64,000 nucleotides of DNA from Botrimarina colliarenosi (GCF_007859955.1 NZ_SJPR01000004.1:1-64000); one strand, 5' to 3'; counted from the first letter of the stretch, positions 27,034 through 36,369 are shown. Made by a program: numbers and translations. Notes: a model not told the origin generated them from the letters alone.

Positions 27034-28437
27034 CTAAGCCGCAGCGCGGCGGTCTTCGCACTCTCGCCGGCGGCGTAGCAGTTTGCCGGCCCAGTCGCGG
27101 TCGGCCGTTTCGTCTTGGCATCCCGCCGCGAGCACCGAGTCGCCGGCGTCGGCCAAGCCGATCGCCACCGCCACCGCGGCAAGGCGGTCTTCGACCACGG
27201 TGACGCCCGCGGGGGTGTCGTCTTCGAGTTTGATAGCGCCGTAGGCAAACACACGGTCGGCGAGCCGGGCGGCGGTCGCGAGTTGACGCAGAGCGATCCG
27301 TGTCGAATCGGCCAGCCGAACCACCGCCAGCAGGCGACCTTTCGCCGGCCGCGCCCCTTCGAGCGCGTCGGCCAGATCGAGGGGCCGCGCCGCGGCGTCG
27401 AGGTAGACCGAGAACGATTGCCCGCACACCACCGGCTGTAACGCGCCGGCCAAGTTCGGCGCCAGATCAATGCCCCGCACGGCGGCCCGCAAATTGAACC
27501 CGACCGCTAAGGCGGTCGCGATTGCCGCCACCGCTTCGCGGCGGGCGACACGTCCGGGGCTTTGGATCGCGACGCAAGCCGAATCGGCCCCGGAAGCGAC
27601 GATGAACGTCTGCCCGCCCGGATACGTTTCCACAGGGACGACTCGGATGTCGGCGCCGCCCGAGTCGCCATAGGTGATGACGCGGCCCGTGTGCTGACTG
27701 GCGAAGGCGACACAATCGGGATCGTCGGCGTTGACGACCAACGTCACCCCGCCATCGAGCCGTCCGAAGGCGTCGGTAACGGCGTCGCGGTGTGCTGCGG
27801 CCGATTCCCACCGCGCGGCGCCCGACTCATCGAGTCCGTCGCATCGCAGCGAGGTCAGGCACGCCACCAAGGGGGCGGCGACAGGCCGCTCGCCGGCGTT
27901 CGCTTGGGCGATCGCGGCGGTCACTTCGCCCAATTCGCAGCGTCGCAGCCACGCGGCGGCCGCTCCTTTAGCATTCTTGCGGCGTGGCAAGCAGTGCTCG
28001 CCGTCGTCGTCACAGAAATCGGTCCAAAGACCGACGCGTTCGCCCGCATGGGCGTGAACGGCGGCGAGCATCGTCGCGACGCGTGACGCGCCGGAAACGC
28101 CGCCAACGGTGATGAAGGTGGGGATCGGCGACCGCACCGGCACGCTAGCAGCGGCCAAGGTCTCGCAGACCCATTGGCAATCCTTGACGATCACCTGCAG
28201 GCCAAGCACGTCGGGGAGCAGCCGGTCGGCGATCACCGCCTCGGCGCCTCGGGCCGCCGCGATTTCGGCGCCGGTCGAGTCGAATTCGTCGAGGTGGACG
28301 TAGAGGTCGCCGGGCCGCACCGTCGAGGCGTCGGTCCGGACCGCGGAAAACGCCGGATCGCTGTCCGCCGGCACATACGTGGCGCCGGGGAGCAGGTCGC
28401 GGAGCCGTGTCAGGGGGGCGTTGTTTTCGGGGGCCAT
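27034..28437 (-). CDS. Degenerate Mur-ligase (MurE-like) family protein
   Basis: This 467-residue protein follows the MurE layout: N-terminal substrate domain ('TDASTVRPGDLYVHL', like the MurE 'SR.V.PGDLF.A' motif), central ATPase domain, and C-terminal domain. The catalytic residues are lost: the P-loop that should read G-T-N-G-K-T is 'GGVSGASRVAT' (about 112-122) with no lysine. The D-H-L-D metal motif appears as 'CDGLDESG' without histidine. 'VVNADDP' (about 234-240) is retained. It therefore probably cannot ligate amino acids to UDP-MurNAc, and may be regulatory or structural (inference). It is followed by a MurG-like gene that is also altered at its active loop. It starts at ATG 28437, divergent from a receiver-like gene. 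Confidence 0.72.
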   Translation of the reverse strand: MAPENNAPLTRLRDLLPGATYVPADSDPAFSAVRTDASTVRPGDLYVHLDEFDSTGAEIAAARGAEAVIADRLLPDVLGLQVIVKDCQWVCETLAAASVPVRSPIPTFITVGGVSGASRVATMLAAVHAHAGERVGLWTDFCDDDGEHCLPRRKNAKGAAAAWLRRCELGEVTAAIAQANAGERPVAAPLVACLTSLRCDGLDESGAARWESAAAHRDAVTDAFGRLDGGVTLVVNADDPDCVAFASQHTGRVITYGDSGGADIRVVPVETYPGGQTFIVASGADSACVAIQSPGRVARREAVAAIATALAVGFNLRAAVRGIDLAPNLAGALQPVVCGQSFSVYLDAAARPLDLADALEGARPAKGRLLAVVRLADSTRIALRQLATAARLADRVFAYGAIKLEDDTPAGVTVVEDRLAAVAVAIGLADAGDSVLAAGCQDETADRDWAGKLLRRRRECEDRRAAA

Positions 28438-28651
28438 CGCCTGGCCTCCTTGCCAGTCGTCGTGCCGAAATGCCGGTCGGTTCCTTCCGATCGAGCGGGC
28501 GGATCGTTCAAGAATTGGGACCGGGCGTCAAGGCAAGTCGGCGACGTTCCCGCGATGCGTTGCTGGCGTCCACCGCGCGATCGGCGTGGCGTTCGGCGGG
28601 CAGAGCCCGTAGCCTCGGCGTTTTCCTCGTCCTTCAGAAGCCGCGGATCGA

Positions 28652-29476
28652 ATGGCGCCGCCCCCCGTGCCTCGACAGACGTTGCCGAAAGTCCGCTGGA
28701 TCGGCCCCGCAACGGGACCCGAATTCGGGCCTTGCCGCACCCTGGTGCGACGCGACGCCCGGTTGTTCGACTTCGACCCCTATGGAAAGCCCGACCTGAC
28801 GGTGCTCGCCTGCCCGCGACCTTTGGTCGAGACCGCCGCCACCCAAGCTCTGTTGGCGGAAGTCGGTGCGGCAAGGTTGGTTCAACTCCTCGGCGTCTGG
28901 TGCGAGGGGGAAGGTCGCACCGGCCGGGTCGTGGAGGGCGTCCAGCGTGTCTTCTGGCACGCCTGGCCGAGTTGGTGGCGCCAGTGGACCGCGGCCCACA
29001 CGTCGCCGCCCGATTCGCACGCAGTCTCGCAAAGTGCCGCCTTCCAAAGAACCACCCCGCAGCGGCTCGTCCGCATCGACACCCCCGACGGAGCCTTGGC
29101 AGGCGGGCTGCAGGCGGCGCTCGACGCCCAAGGCATCCCCGCCACTTGGTCACGCCGTTCGCTGGCGGTCGGCGCCGACGCCATTGTTTGGGATGGAATG
29201 CAATTCGGTGGTCGCGAGGCGGTCCGCCTCGCGGCTGTCTGCGGCGCGGCCCGCTTGGAACGCGTCCCCGTTGTCGTCTTGTTAGACTTTCCGCGTCCCG
29301 AGACTGTCGCTGCGGTGCGTGCGATCGGCGCCGACGCCGTGCTTGGCAAGCCCTTCGACATCGCCCAGTTGGTCGAACTGTTGCAGTTCGTATCGCCTCG
29401 CCACGCGGTTCGGGGCGAGTCATTGGCGCCCTCGCCACGGGTTCCGACGCCGGTCCTCGAGAACTTGGCGGCTTAG
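28652..29476 (+). CDS. Hypothetical protein with receiver-like C-terminal region
   Basis: This 274-residue soluble protein is not one I can name. The N-terminal half is proline/arginine-rich with a tryptophan-rich segment ('FWHAWPSWWRQW'). The C-terminal part (about 150-255) has alternating strands and helices ending 'AIGADAVLGKPFDIAQLVELL', which resembles the last strand, conserved lysine and helix of a response-regulator receiver domain. A phosphorylatable aspartate cannot be identified with confidence. It is divergent from the MurE-like gene (214 bases between starts) and convergent with the ImmA-like gene. Confidence 0.6.
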   Translation: MAPPPVPRQTLPKVRWIGPATGPEFGPCRTLVRRDARLFDFDPYGKPDLTVLACPRPLVETAATQALLAEVGAARLVQLLGVWCEGEGRTGRVVEGVQRVFWHAWPSWWRQWTAAHTSPPDSHAVSQSAAFQRTTPQRLVRIDTPDGALAGGLQAALDAQGIPATWSRRSLAVGADAIVWDGMQFGGREAVRLAAVCGAARLERVPVVVLLDFPRPETVAAVRAIGADAVLGKPFDIAQLVELLQFVSPRHAVRGESLAPSPRVPTPVLENLAA

Positions 29477-29528
29477 GAAGCCAACGGCGAAAACATCGAT
29501 CCCTTTGATTGATGTGGGATTGGCTCCA

Positions 29529-30308
29529 TCAGAGCCACTCCGAGTCGCTGTCAACCAGTTCCGTAACGGTGATCTCGCGCCGCCAACCCGGCTCGTGGAC
29601 GGGCCAGCAGCGGACCCGGTCGATCGGCGTCCCTGCGGCGCTCTGCGGCTCGTCACAGCCGAGCCCCCCGACGACTCGACCCGAGGCATGGGCGTCGCGC
29701 TGGCAGTCGAGTTCGAGACGCAACCGCGGCGGCGCCGGGCCCGACCGGTTCCAACGCCGCCAAAGGGGTCGGCCATTGTCGGTCACGGTGATCACGAGCG
29801 GCGTCCGGACGCACTCCAAGACTCGCCGGGCGATCAGCTCGTGGCTGGCGGTGGCAAAGTGGGTCTTAAGCTCGAATAAGTCCCCCTCCAAATCGCGCCA
29901 CAGGCCCGTGAGCCAGCGCCGCGGCGCGAGCAGCCGGCCCGCCAGGGCGTTCGCAACCCCTTCACGCACGGCGCCCGCCGTCTCGCAGGGATCGACGCCG
30001 AGCGACTCGTAGACCCGGTAGGCGTGCGCCTCGCCCACCTCGTGCGCGACCGCGAAGTGTCGCCGTTCGGGACGCTCTTCTGCCGCAATAACAATCGTGT
30101 CGAGGCTCAATCGCTCCGCCCCGGCCGCGAGCCGGGCGAACCGGGCCCGTCCCGGCAAGACGGCATCGGTAGCGACAACCACGCCGAGCCTCGCCGCCAA
30201 CACAAACGCATCGACCGGCGGCCGGTCGAGATTCGCCTCCCACAAAACATCCTCGACGCAGCGATCCAATACGGCGTGGTACTCTTCTGACGGGATCTCG
30301 GTGAGCAT
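29529..30308 (-). CDS. ImmA/IrrE-like metallopeptidase homologue with altered motif
   Basis: This 259-residue protein resembles the ImmA/IrrE (COG2856) family, zinc peptidases that cleave repressors in mobile elements or the DNA-damage regulator in Deinococcus. The helix expected to carry HExxH reads 'FAVAHEVGEAHAYRV' (H89, E90, E93, H95), so the second zinc histidine is displaced by two positions. The upstream segment 'DAFVLAARLGVVV' also fits the family N-terminus. The C-terminal 90 residues contain a 'ITVTDNGRPLWRRWNRSG' beta segment that I cannot place. There is no adjacent XRE repressor. Activity is doubtful; the fold assignment is moderate. Confidence 0.6.
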   Translation of the reverse strand: MLTEIPSEEYHAVLDRCVEDVLWEANLDRPPVDAFVLAARLGVVVATDAVLPGRARFARLAAGAERLSLDTIVIAAEERPERRHFAVAHEVGEAHAYRVYESLGVDPCETAGAVREGVANALAGRLLAPRRWLTGLWRDLEGDLFELKTHFATASHELIARRVLECVRTPLVITVTDNGRPLWRRWNRSGPAPPRLRLELDCQRDAHASGRVVGGLGCDEPQSAAGTPIDRVRCWPVHEPGWRREITVTELVDSDSEWL

Positions 30309-30506
30309 GGCGTCGGCGGGGTCAATGAGGCGTCAGAGGATCCATTAAGTGAACGCCCGATCACTATATCCAAATGCCGTCGTGACGCAAGCAAATCGCC
30401 GTCCGAGCGGATGACAAGAGCATGTCACTCCGGGCCGCTCCCTGTCGGAGGGACGGCGGGTGTCTATCGTTAAGTGAAGTCCAGGTAACTCTCTCCGTGA
30501 TGTGAT

Positions 30507-31217
30507 ATGCCGCCGTCCTCCGACATCGAGTTCGACCCCAGCGCGTTTTCGGGGGTCGCCCGTCTGTTTCCGCTGCCAACCCCGATCCTCTTCCCGCGCG
30601 TCGTGCAGCCGCTTCATCTGTTCGAAGAGCGGTACCTTGAGATGATGCGTGACGCCTTGGACGGCGACGGCCTGATCGCGATGGCGGTCCTCAAGCCGGG
30701 TTGGGAGATCGACTACGCCAGCCGGCCGCCGCTGGAGCCGTTCGCCTGCCTCGGCAAGATCGTCACGCATCATTGCCTCGACAACGGCCGGTACAACCTG
30801 CTGTTGGCGGGGGTCGCAAGGGTGCGGATCCTCAATGAACTGAGTCCCCCCGAGGCGTTCCGCCGGGCCCGGGTCGAGATTCTCAACGAGAGCGAGCCCG
30901 CCGTGTCCGACGCGCGCGCCGCCGCCCTGCACCGGCGATTGGCGGAAGCGTTCCGCTCTGCGTTGCCACACGGCGAGCCGCCCGAGCCGCTGCAACGCCT
31001 CTTTGAAGGCGACACCCCGCTGGGTCTGCTCGCCGACCTGGCGGCCTCGACCCTGCCCTTGCCACGCGACGTTAAGCAAGCCGCCCTTGCCGAACCAGAC
31101 GCTGCCAAGCGGGCAGCCCTTCTAATCGGCGCCATCGACGCCGGATCGTTCGGTCAACCGGCCTCGGACGCCAAGAATGACCCGACCGGATTCCCCCCAC
31201 CGTTCAGCGTCAATTGA
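30507..31217 (+). CDS. LON substrate-binding domain protein
   Basis: This 236-residue protein carries a stand-alone Lon N-terminal (PUA-like) domain: 'LFPLPTPILFPRVVQPLHLFEERY' lies at residues about 20-43, then 'GDGLIAMAVLKPGWE' and 'CLGKIVTHHCLDNGRYNLLLAG'. There are no ATPase or protease domains, so it is not Lon itself but the short LonN family, presumed to bind substrates or act as an adaptor in the cytoplasm. The helical C-terminus (about 135-215) is typical of Lon N-domains. It is divergent from the ImmA-like gene and lies 125 bases upstream of the FAD/Fe-S oxidoreductase gene. Confidence 0.85.
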   Translation: MPPSSDIEFDPSAFSGVARLFPLPTPILFPRVVQPLHLFEERYLEMMRDALDGDGLIAMAVLKPGWEIDYASRPPLEPFACLGKIVTHHCLDNGRYNLLLAGVARVRILNELSPPEAFRRARVEILNESEPAVSDARAAALHRRLAEAFRSALPHGEPPEPLQRLFEGDTPLGLLADLAASTLPLPRDVKQAALAEPDAAKRAALLIGAIDAGSFGQPASDAKNDPTGFPPPFSVN

Positions 31218-31342
31218 CTCGACGCCGATGATCACCCCAGGGCCGGGTCGTCGCTCTCCGCCCTGGGTCGATAGAATGGAGGCTCCGGGACGGCCGCCGC
31301 GGCCCGGTAGCGCTCCCCCGCCCCTCACCGCCGCAGCGCCGC

Positions 31343-34282
31343 ATGGCCCTCGCCCCCAACCGCATCGCAGAAGACCTCCGCGGTCAGGTGGCGGGTGATG
31401 TGCTGTGCGACGAGGTCACGCGGCGGCTCTACGCCACGGATGCGAGCCTCTACGAGATCACGCCGGCGGTGGTCGTCCGTCCCCGCGTGACGGCGGACGT
31501 CGAGGCGACCGTCCGCTACGCCGCCGCCGAGGGGATCGCGGTGCACGCCCGTGGCGCCGGGTCGGGTCTCGCCGGCGGCTGCCTCGGGCCGGGGATCGTC
31601 GTCGACTTCTCTCGCTACATGCGCCGAGTGCTCGCCGACGAGGGCGACACCGTCCGCGTCCAGCCGGGCGTCGTCCACGCCGACCTCAATCGTCGACTCG
31701 CGGCCTCAGGACGCGTCTTCGGCCCCGATCCGGCGATGACCGAGGTCACGACACTCGGCGGCGTCGCGGCGGTTGACTCCAGCGGCAGCCGACGGCTCGC
31801 GTATGGATCGGCCCGCCAGCACATTGTCGGCCTCGACGCCGTGCTGGGCGATGGCCGTTGGCTGACCACCTCCGCAGCGCCAGGAGAGAATCGCCTTGCG
31901 GCCGAGCTGAGCGGCAAGTTGTTTGGCCTGCTCAATGGCGTCCGCGGCGTGATCCGCGAACACATCCCGCGCCGTTGTGTGAACACAAGTGGCTACGCCC
32001 TCGACCAGTCTCTGCGCGAGGATCACGCCGATTTAACCCAGCTGATGGTTGGGTCGGAGGGGACGCTCGGCCTCATCACCGAGTTGACGCTCCGCACGTC
32101 GCCCCTCCCGGCCCGGGTCGGGTCGGCGTTGCTGACATTCCCGAGCCTCGAGTTGGCCGCCGAAGCGGTGCAGGTGCTGTTGCCGATGGGGCTTGCGGCC
32201 TGCGACCTGATCGATCGGCGGCGGCTCAGCCTGGCGCGACAAAAGGACCTGCGCTTCGAGATGCTTCTCCCCGGGGCGGCGGAGGCTCTGCTGTACGTCG
32301 AGGTCTTTGCCGACGACGAGGCGTCGCTCAGCGAGCGGCTCGGACGCGTCGTCGACGCCATGCGGGGCGAGGACTCGTTGGCCGCCGAGGCCTTGATCGC
32401 TGAAACAGCCGACGACCGCCGGCTCTTCGCGGACGCGTCTCGGCAGCTGGTGTCGGCGTTGCACGGGCTCAAGGGGGCTCGCCGCGCCGTGCCGGGGGTC
32501 GAGGACATCGCCCTCCCGCCAGCGGCGTTGCCGCAGTTCTTCCTGCGACTGCAAGAGATCCTCAAACGACGCGAGGTGACCGCCTCGGTTTACGGCCACG
32601 TCGGGCACGGCCAACTCCACCTGCGGCCCTTGCTCGACCTGACGACGCGGGCCGACGTGCGTCGTCTGGAGACCCTCGCCAGCGACCTTTACGACACGGT
32701 CTGGCTGCTCGGGGGCACCATTAGCGGCGAGCACGGCGACGGCCTCAGCCGCACGCCCTTCTCCTCGCGGCAGCACGGGCCGCTGATGAACGTCTTCCGG
32801 GGCGTGAAGACGCTGTTCGACCCCGAGAGTGTTCTGAACCCGGGAAAGATCGTCCCGTCGCCTGGCGCACGGATGACCCACGCGATGCGGACCACCGGCC
32901 GCGAACGGGCCCAGACACCGCCCCCAGCGACGCCGCAAGCCAAGCCGGCCGAAGTCGTCGAGCTCCAACTCACCTGGTCAACCGATGAAGCCGCCGACGC
33001 GGCCCGGGCATGCAACGGCTGTGGCGCCTGCCGAGCGACGGGCGACGAGGTGCGGATGTGCCCCATCTTCCGCTACACGCCGCGCGAAGAAGCGTCGCCA
33101 CGCGCGAAGGCGAACCTCATGCGCGGGGTTCTTTCGGGGGAACTCGCCGCGTCGGAACTGTTGCTTGAGGACGCGAAGCAAGTCGCCGACCTCTGCGTCA
33201 ACTGCCACCAATGCCGGCTCGAGTGCCCCGCCGAGGTCGATATCCCCAAGCTTATGCTCGAGGCCAAGGCGAGCTATGTCGCCACCAACGGCCTGCGACG
33301 TGACGCCTGGTGGTCGGCCCATATCGACTCGCTCGCCCGGTTGGCGTCGGGTTGGCCGCGACTGGCCAACGCGACCCTGCACAACCGCGTCGCCCGCTGG
33401 GCGCTGGAGCGGACGATCGGCTTGGCGTCCGGACGCCGCCTGCCCGACTTCGCCAACCGGACGTACCTCCAGCAGGCGGCCACGCGCAAGCTCCATCGCC
33501 CGCCGCTGGAGGACGAGAAGATCTACTACTTCGTCGACACCTACGCCAACCGGTTCGACACCCAACTAGCGACGGCGTTCGAGAAGATTGTGCGGCGGCA
33601 CAACGTCGGCTTCTACGCCCCCGCCGACCAGCTCCCGAGCGGCATGGCGATGGTCAGCCAAGGGGCGCTCGACCTGGCCCGCCGCACCGCTGCGCGGAAC
33701 GTCACCCGACTCGCCGAGGCGGTCCGCGACGGCTACGCCATCGTCGCCACCGAGCCAACCGCCGTGCTGGCGATCACGCACGAGTACCTCAATCTCCTGC
33801 CCGACGAAGAGGACGCGCAGCTCGTCGCCGCCAACACCTTCGAGGCGTGCCACTACCTGTGGCGACGACACGTCGAGGCGCGGCTCCAGCTCGACCTCTC
33901 CCCCCTGCCCTACCAGGTGGCCCACCACACGCCGTGTCACTCCCGCGCGTTGGGCGTCGGCTCCCCGGCGGAAAACTTGTTGCGGCTAATCCCAGAACTG
34001 CGGCTCACCCGGCTTGAGAAAGGCTGCAGCGGCATGGCGGGGACCTACGGCCTGTCGCGCCGCCACTACCGCAGCAGTCTCCGCGCTGGGCTACCGTTGC
34101 TGTCGGAACTGCGGAGCGGCCGCCATCAAGTCGGCTCGACCGAGTGCGGCGCCTGTCGGACCCAGATGGAGCAGAGCGCTCCCATGCCAACCATCCATCC
34201 GATCAAGCTACTCGCCGCAAGCTACGGCTTGATGCCCGAGATCAAGAAGCAACTCGCCCAGCTCCCCGCGGCGGTAAGATAA
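31343..34282 (+). CDS. FAD-linked oxidase fused to Fe-S/heterodisulfide-reductase-like domain
   Basis: This 979-residue protein fuses three parts. Residues about 35-215 are an FAD-binding PCMH domain ('ARGAGSGLAGGCLGPG'). Residues about 220-520 are the FAD-oxidase C-terminal domain ('HVGHGQLHLRP' and 'GEHGDGLSR'). Residues about 555-640 hold two 4Fe-4S motifs ('CNGCGACRATGDEVRMCP' from C557, and 'CVNCHQCRLECP'). The C-terminal CCG-type domain has 'HHTPCHSRALG', 'KGCSGMAGTYG' and 'TECGACRTQME'. This is the layout of GlcD/D-lactate or 2-hydroxyglutarate dehydrogenases fused to a GlpC-like electron-transfer unit; it probably oxidises a 2-hydroxy acid and passes electrons to quinone. The exact substrate is unknown. 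Confidence 0.9.
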   Translation: MALAPNRIAEDLRGQVAGDVLCDEVTRRLYATDASLYEITPAVVVRPRVTADVEATVRYAAAEGIAVHARGAGSGLAGGCLGPGIVVDFSRYMRRVLADEGDTVRVQPGVVHADLNRRLAASGRVFGPDPAMTEVTTLGGVAAVDSSGSRRLAYGSARQHIVGLDAVLGDGRWLTTSAAPGENRLAAELSGKLFGLLNGVRGVIREHIPRRCVNTSGYALDQSLREDHADLTQLMVGSEGTLGLITELTLRTSPLPARVGSALLTFPSLELAAEAVQVLLPMGLAACDLIDRRRLSLARQKDLRFEMLLPGAAEALLYVEVFADDEASLSERLGRVVDAMRGEDSLAAEALIAETADDRRLFADASRQLVSALHGLKGARRAVPGVEDIALPPAALPQFFLRLQEILKRREVTASVYGHVGHGQLHLRPLLDLTTRADVRRLETLASDLYDTVWLLGGTISGEHGDGLSRTPFSSRQHGPLMNVFRGVKTLFDPESVLNPGKIVPSPGARMTHAMRTTGRERAQTPPPATPQAKPAEVVELQLTWSTDEAADAARACNGCGACRATGDEVRMCPIFRYTPREEASPRAKANLMRGVLSGELAASELLLEDAKQVADLCVNCHQCRLECPAEVDIPKLMLEAKASYVATNGLRRDAWWSAHIDSLARLASGWPRLANATLHNRVARWALERTIGLASGRRLPDFANRTYLQQAATRKLHRPPLEDEKIYYFVDTYANRFDTQLATAFEKIVRRHNVGFYAPADQLPSGMAMVSQGALDLARRTAARNVTRLAEAVRDGYAIVATEPTAVLAITHEYLNLLPDEEDAQLVAANTFEACHYLWRRHVEARLQLDLSPLPYQVAHHTPCHSRALGVGSPAENLLRLIPELRLTRLEKGCSGMAGTYGLSRRHYRSSLRAGLPLLSELRSGRHQVGSTECGACRTQMEQSAPMPTIHPIKLLAASYGLMPEIKKQLAQLPAAVR

Positions 34283-34289
34283 ACGCGTG

Positions 34290-35453
34290 ATGCGCCGCCT
34301 GTACCTCGACAACGCCGCCACGAGTTGGCCCAAGCCCGACGCCGTCTACGACGCGGTCGACGATTGGCAGCGTCGCGTCGGCGCGTCCTACGCCCGCGGC
34401 GCCTCCGCCGCGGCGGACGAGACGCGAGCGATCGTCGACCGCGCCCGGCGGTCCGTCGCCCAACTCCTTGGCGAGAGCGATCCGCGCCGCGTTGTGTTCA
34501 CCAACAGCGGCACTGATTCGCTCAACTTGGCTCTGCGGGGACTGCTCCGGGCGGGAGATCACGTTGTCTCGACCGTCTGCGAGCACAACGCCGTGCTGCG
34601 GCCGCTGGAGTTCCTCTGCACCGAAGGGGTCGAGACGACCTGGGTCGGGTGCGACAGCGAGGGCGTCGTCTCGGTTGACGAAGTCGCCGCCGCCCTGCGG
34701 CCCGAAACCAAGTTGATAGCGATCGTCCACGCCTCGAACGTCACAGGAGCGATCCAACCCGTGGAAGAGGTGGCGAGCTTCGCGAAGTCGCAAGGGGTGC
34801 GTTTGCTCGTGGATGCGGCGCAAACGCTCGGTCGGCTGCCACTTGATGTGCGTTCGCTCGGCGCCGATCTGATCGCCGCCCCGGGCCATAAGGGACTCTA
34901 CGGACCGCTCGGAACGGGCGTGCTCTGGCTGGCGCCCGGTATTGAGGAGGACCTCCGGCCGCTGCGACTCGGCGGCGCCGCCAGCGGAGGCGATCGCCTC
35001 GAGATGCCCGAGACGCTGCCCGACAAGTTCGAGGCCGGCAGTCTCAACGCGCCGGGCCTCGCCGGACTCGCCGCGGGCGTTGAGCACGTCCTCGCGACAG
35101 GCGTGGAGGCGATCCGGCAGCGAATGACGGACGCCCGCGGGCGTCTCGCCTCTGGACTCGCCGCGATGGATGGCGTGCGGGTCTATGGCCCGAGCGAGCC
35201 CCTCCGCCAAGCGGGCGTTGTGAGCTTTTCCACCGAGGGATACGATCCTCACGAGCTAGCGATGCTGCTGGCAAGCGTCGGGGGGATCGAATGCCGTGCC
35301 GGCCTGCACTGCGCGCCGCGAATGCACGCGGCGCTCGGGACGGCCCGCCAAGGCGGACTGGTCCGCTTTAGCCCCGGCCCCGGTACGACCGATTCCGAAA
35401 TCGACGCCGCCGTGACAGCGGTCGGACGCCTCATCGCGTCGCCCCTCACGTAG
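34290..35453 (+). CDS. Class V aminotransferase, cysteine-desulfurase-like
   Basis: This 387-residue PLP enzyme resembles SufS/Csd-type cysteine desulfurases: 'YLDNAATSWPKP' at the start, 'TNSGTDSLNLAL', 'CEHNAVLRPL', the pyridine-nitrogen aspartate in 'VDAAQTLG', the PLP lysine in 'APGHKGLYGP', and a cysteine in 'CRAGLHCAPRMHAALG' where the sulfur-accepting cysteine sits in the group. It should move sulfur from cysteine to an acceptor, or act as a related lyase. The ATG at 34290 is preferred to the GTG just before it. It starts seven bases after the FAD/Fe-S gene stop, so the two are probably co-transcribed. Fe-S supply to its neighbour is an attractive but unproven role. Confidence 0.88.
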   Translation: MRRLYLDNAATSWPKPDAVYDAVDDWQRRVGASYARGASAAADETRAIVDRARRSVAQLLGESDPRRVVFTNSGTDSLNLALRGLLRAGDHVVSTVCEHNAVLRPLEFLCTEGVETTWVGCDSEGVVSVDEVAAALRPETKLIAIVHASNVTGAIQPVEEVASFAKSQGVRLLVDAAQTLGRLPLDVRSLGADLIAAPGHKGLYGPLGTGVLWLAPGIEEDLRPLRLGGAASGGDRLEMPETLPDKFEAGSLNAPGLAGLAAGVEHVLATGVEAIRQRMTDARGRLASGLAAMDGVRVYGPSEPLRQAGVVSFSTEGYDPHELAMLLASVGGIECRAGLHCAPRMHAALGTARQGGLVRFSPGPGTTDSEIDAAVTAVGRLIASPLT

Positions 35454-35471
35454 CCCGAACCGAGACGAACG

Positions 35472-35903
35472 ATGGCGAAAGACGACGCGTCCAAGCAGCC
35501 TTGGCACCATGACGGGCTCCGCTTTACTTGCACCGAATGCGGCGACTGCTGCACGGGCGAACCGGGGTACATCTGGCTCAACAAGGCCGAAATCGCCGAG
35601 ATGGCCGAGCGGTGCGAGCTACCGGTCGATGAGTTCGAGGCCGAGTACGTCGTCACGATAGGGGTCCGCAAAAGCCTCCGCGAGCGCGGCAACGGCGACT
35701 GCGTAATGCTCGACGCGGAGAGCCGCAAGTGCACGGTCTACACAGCCCGCCCCCGCCAGTGCCGCACCTGGCCCTTCTGGGACTCGAACCTGAAGAGCCC
35801 GAAAGCCTGGGCCGAGACCTGCGCTGTCTGCCCCGGAAGCGGCAAGGGGAAGCTGTACTCGATCGAGGAGATTGAGGAGCGACGGAAGGTCATCCGTATC
35901 TGA
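35472..35903 (+). CDS. YkgJ-family cysteine cluster protein
   Basis: This 143-residue protein has the YkgJ/UPF0153 cysteine pattern: 'FTCTECGDCCTGEPG' near the start, 'DCVMLDAESRKCTVY' and 'RPRQCRTWPFW' in the middle, and a final 'CAVCPG'. The family is thought to bind zinc or an Fe-S cluster; its function is not established. It begins 18 bases after the aminotransferase stop and probably ends the FAD/Fe-S, desulfurase, YkgJ transcript. A large inverted repeat follows at 35941-36021. Confidence 0.9.
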   Translation: MAKDDASKQPWHHDGLRFTCTECGDCCTGEPGYIWLNKAEIAEMAERCELPVDEFEAEYVVTIGVRKSLRERGNGDCVMLDAESRKCTVYTARPRQCRTWPFWDSNLKSPKAWAETCAVCPGSGKGKLYSIEEIEERRKVIRI

Positions 35904-35940
35904 AAGGGAGAGCGGTCCCATCAGTCCCCTGAGCGAAGGG

Positions 35941-36021
35941 CCCCTGAGCCGGGGGCGCAAGCCCTCGGAGGCACCCGGGTCCCCGCTATCACTCCGAGGG
36001 CTCGCGCCCCCGGCTCAGGGG
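35941..36021. repeat. Near-perfect 30-bp inverted repeat (large hairpin)
   Basis: The arm at 35941-35970 matches the reverse complement of 35992-36021 at 29 of 30 positions, with a 21-base loop. Both arms are very GC-rich. It lies 37 bases after the YkgJ stop and could act as a terminator, but its size suggests a dispersed repeat. The remaining sequence from 36022 to 36489 shows no gene; it holds the promoter of the HU gene. Confidence 0.75.
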
Positions 36022-36340
36022 AGCCGATTTGGCGCCATTTCCGTTCTTCGCAGAAACCTTGGCGGGTTAGTTAAAGCGTGCCGGTTATGCCGTCGATAAC
36101 GATCGTGACGGCGCCGACTTGCCCGGTGGGAGAGGAAGGTCTGTTTGCCGTCACTCGGTGCGAAGTGCTTATGCTGAAAGGCTTTACGTCGTTCAGCGAG
36201 GGACTCCCGCCCCAGTAACCCAACCAAATCGTCGTAAATCGTTAATCACGTGTCACTTGCGTCGCTACCGCCGCGATCCCGACAAGCCGCTTTTGAGCGG
36301 TCTGTGAGGGCGTCAGCAGGCCGGTCTGCGGTGACGAATG

Positions 36341-36369
36341 TTGACACTAATCGTTGCCAGACTTACACT
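36341..36369 (+). promoter_or_regulatory. Sigma70-type promoter upstream of HU
   Basis: TTGACA (36341-36346, consensus) and TACACT (36364-36369, four of six) are separated by exactly 17 bases. This gives an untranslated leader of roughly 115 bases before the GTG of the HU gene, with no other gene between. Confidence 0.6.

Noticed and set aside
28174..29508. Longer plus-strand open frame overlapping the MurE-like start and the receiver-like gene
   Set aside because: It is arginine- and proline-rich throughout and lies out of frame with the better-supported 28652-29476 protein.
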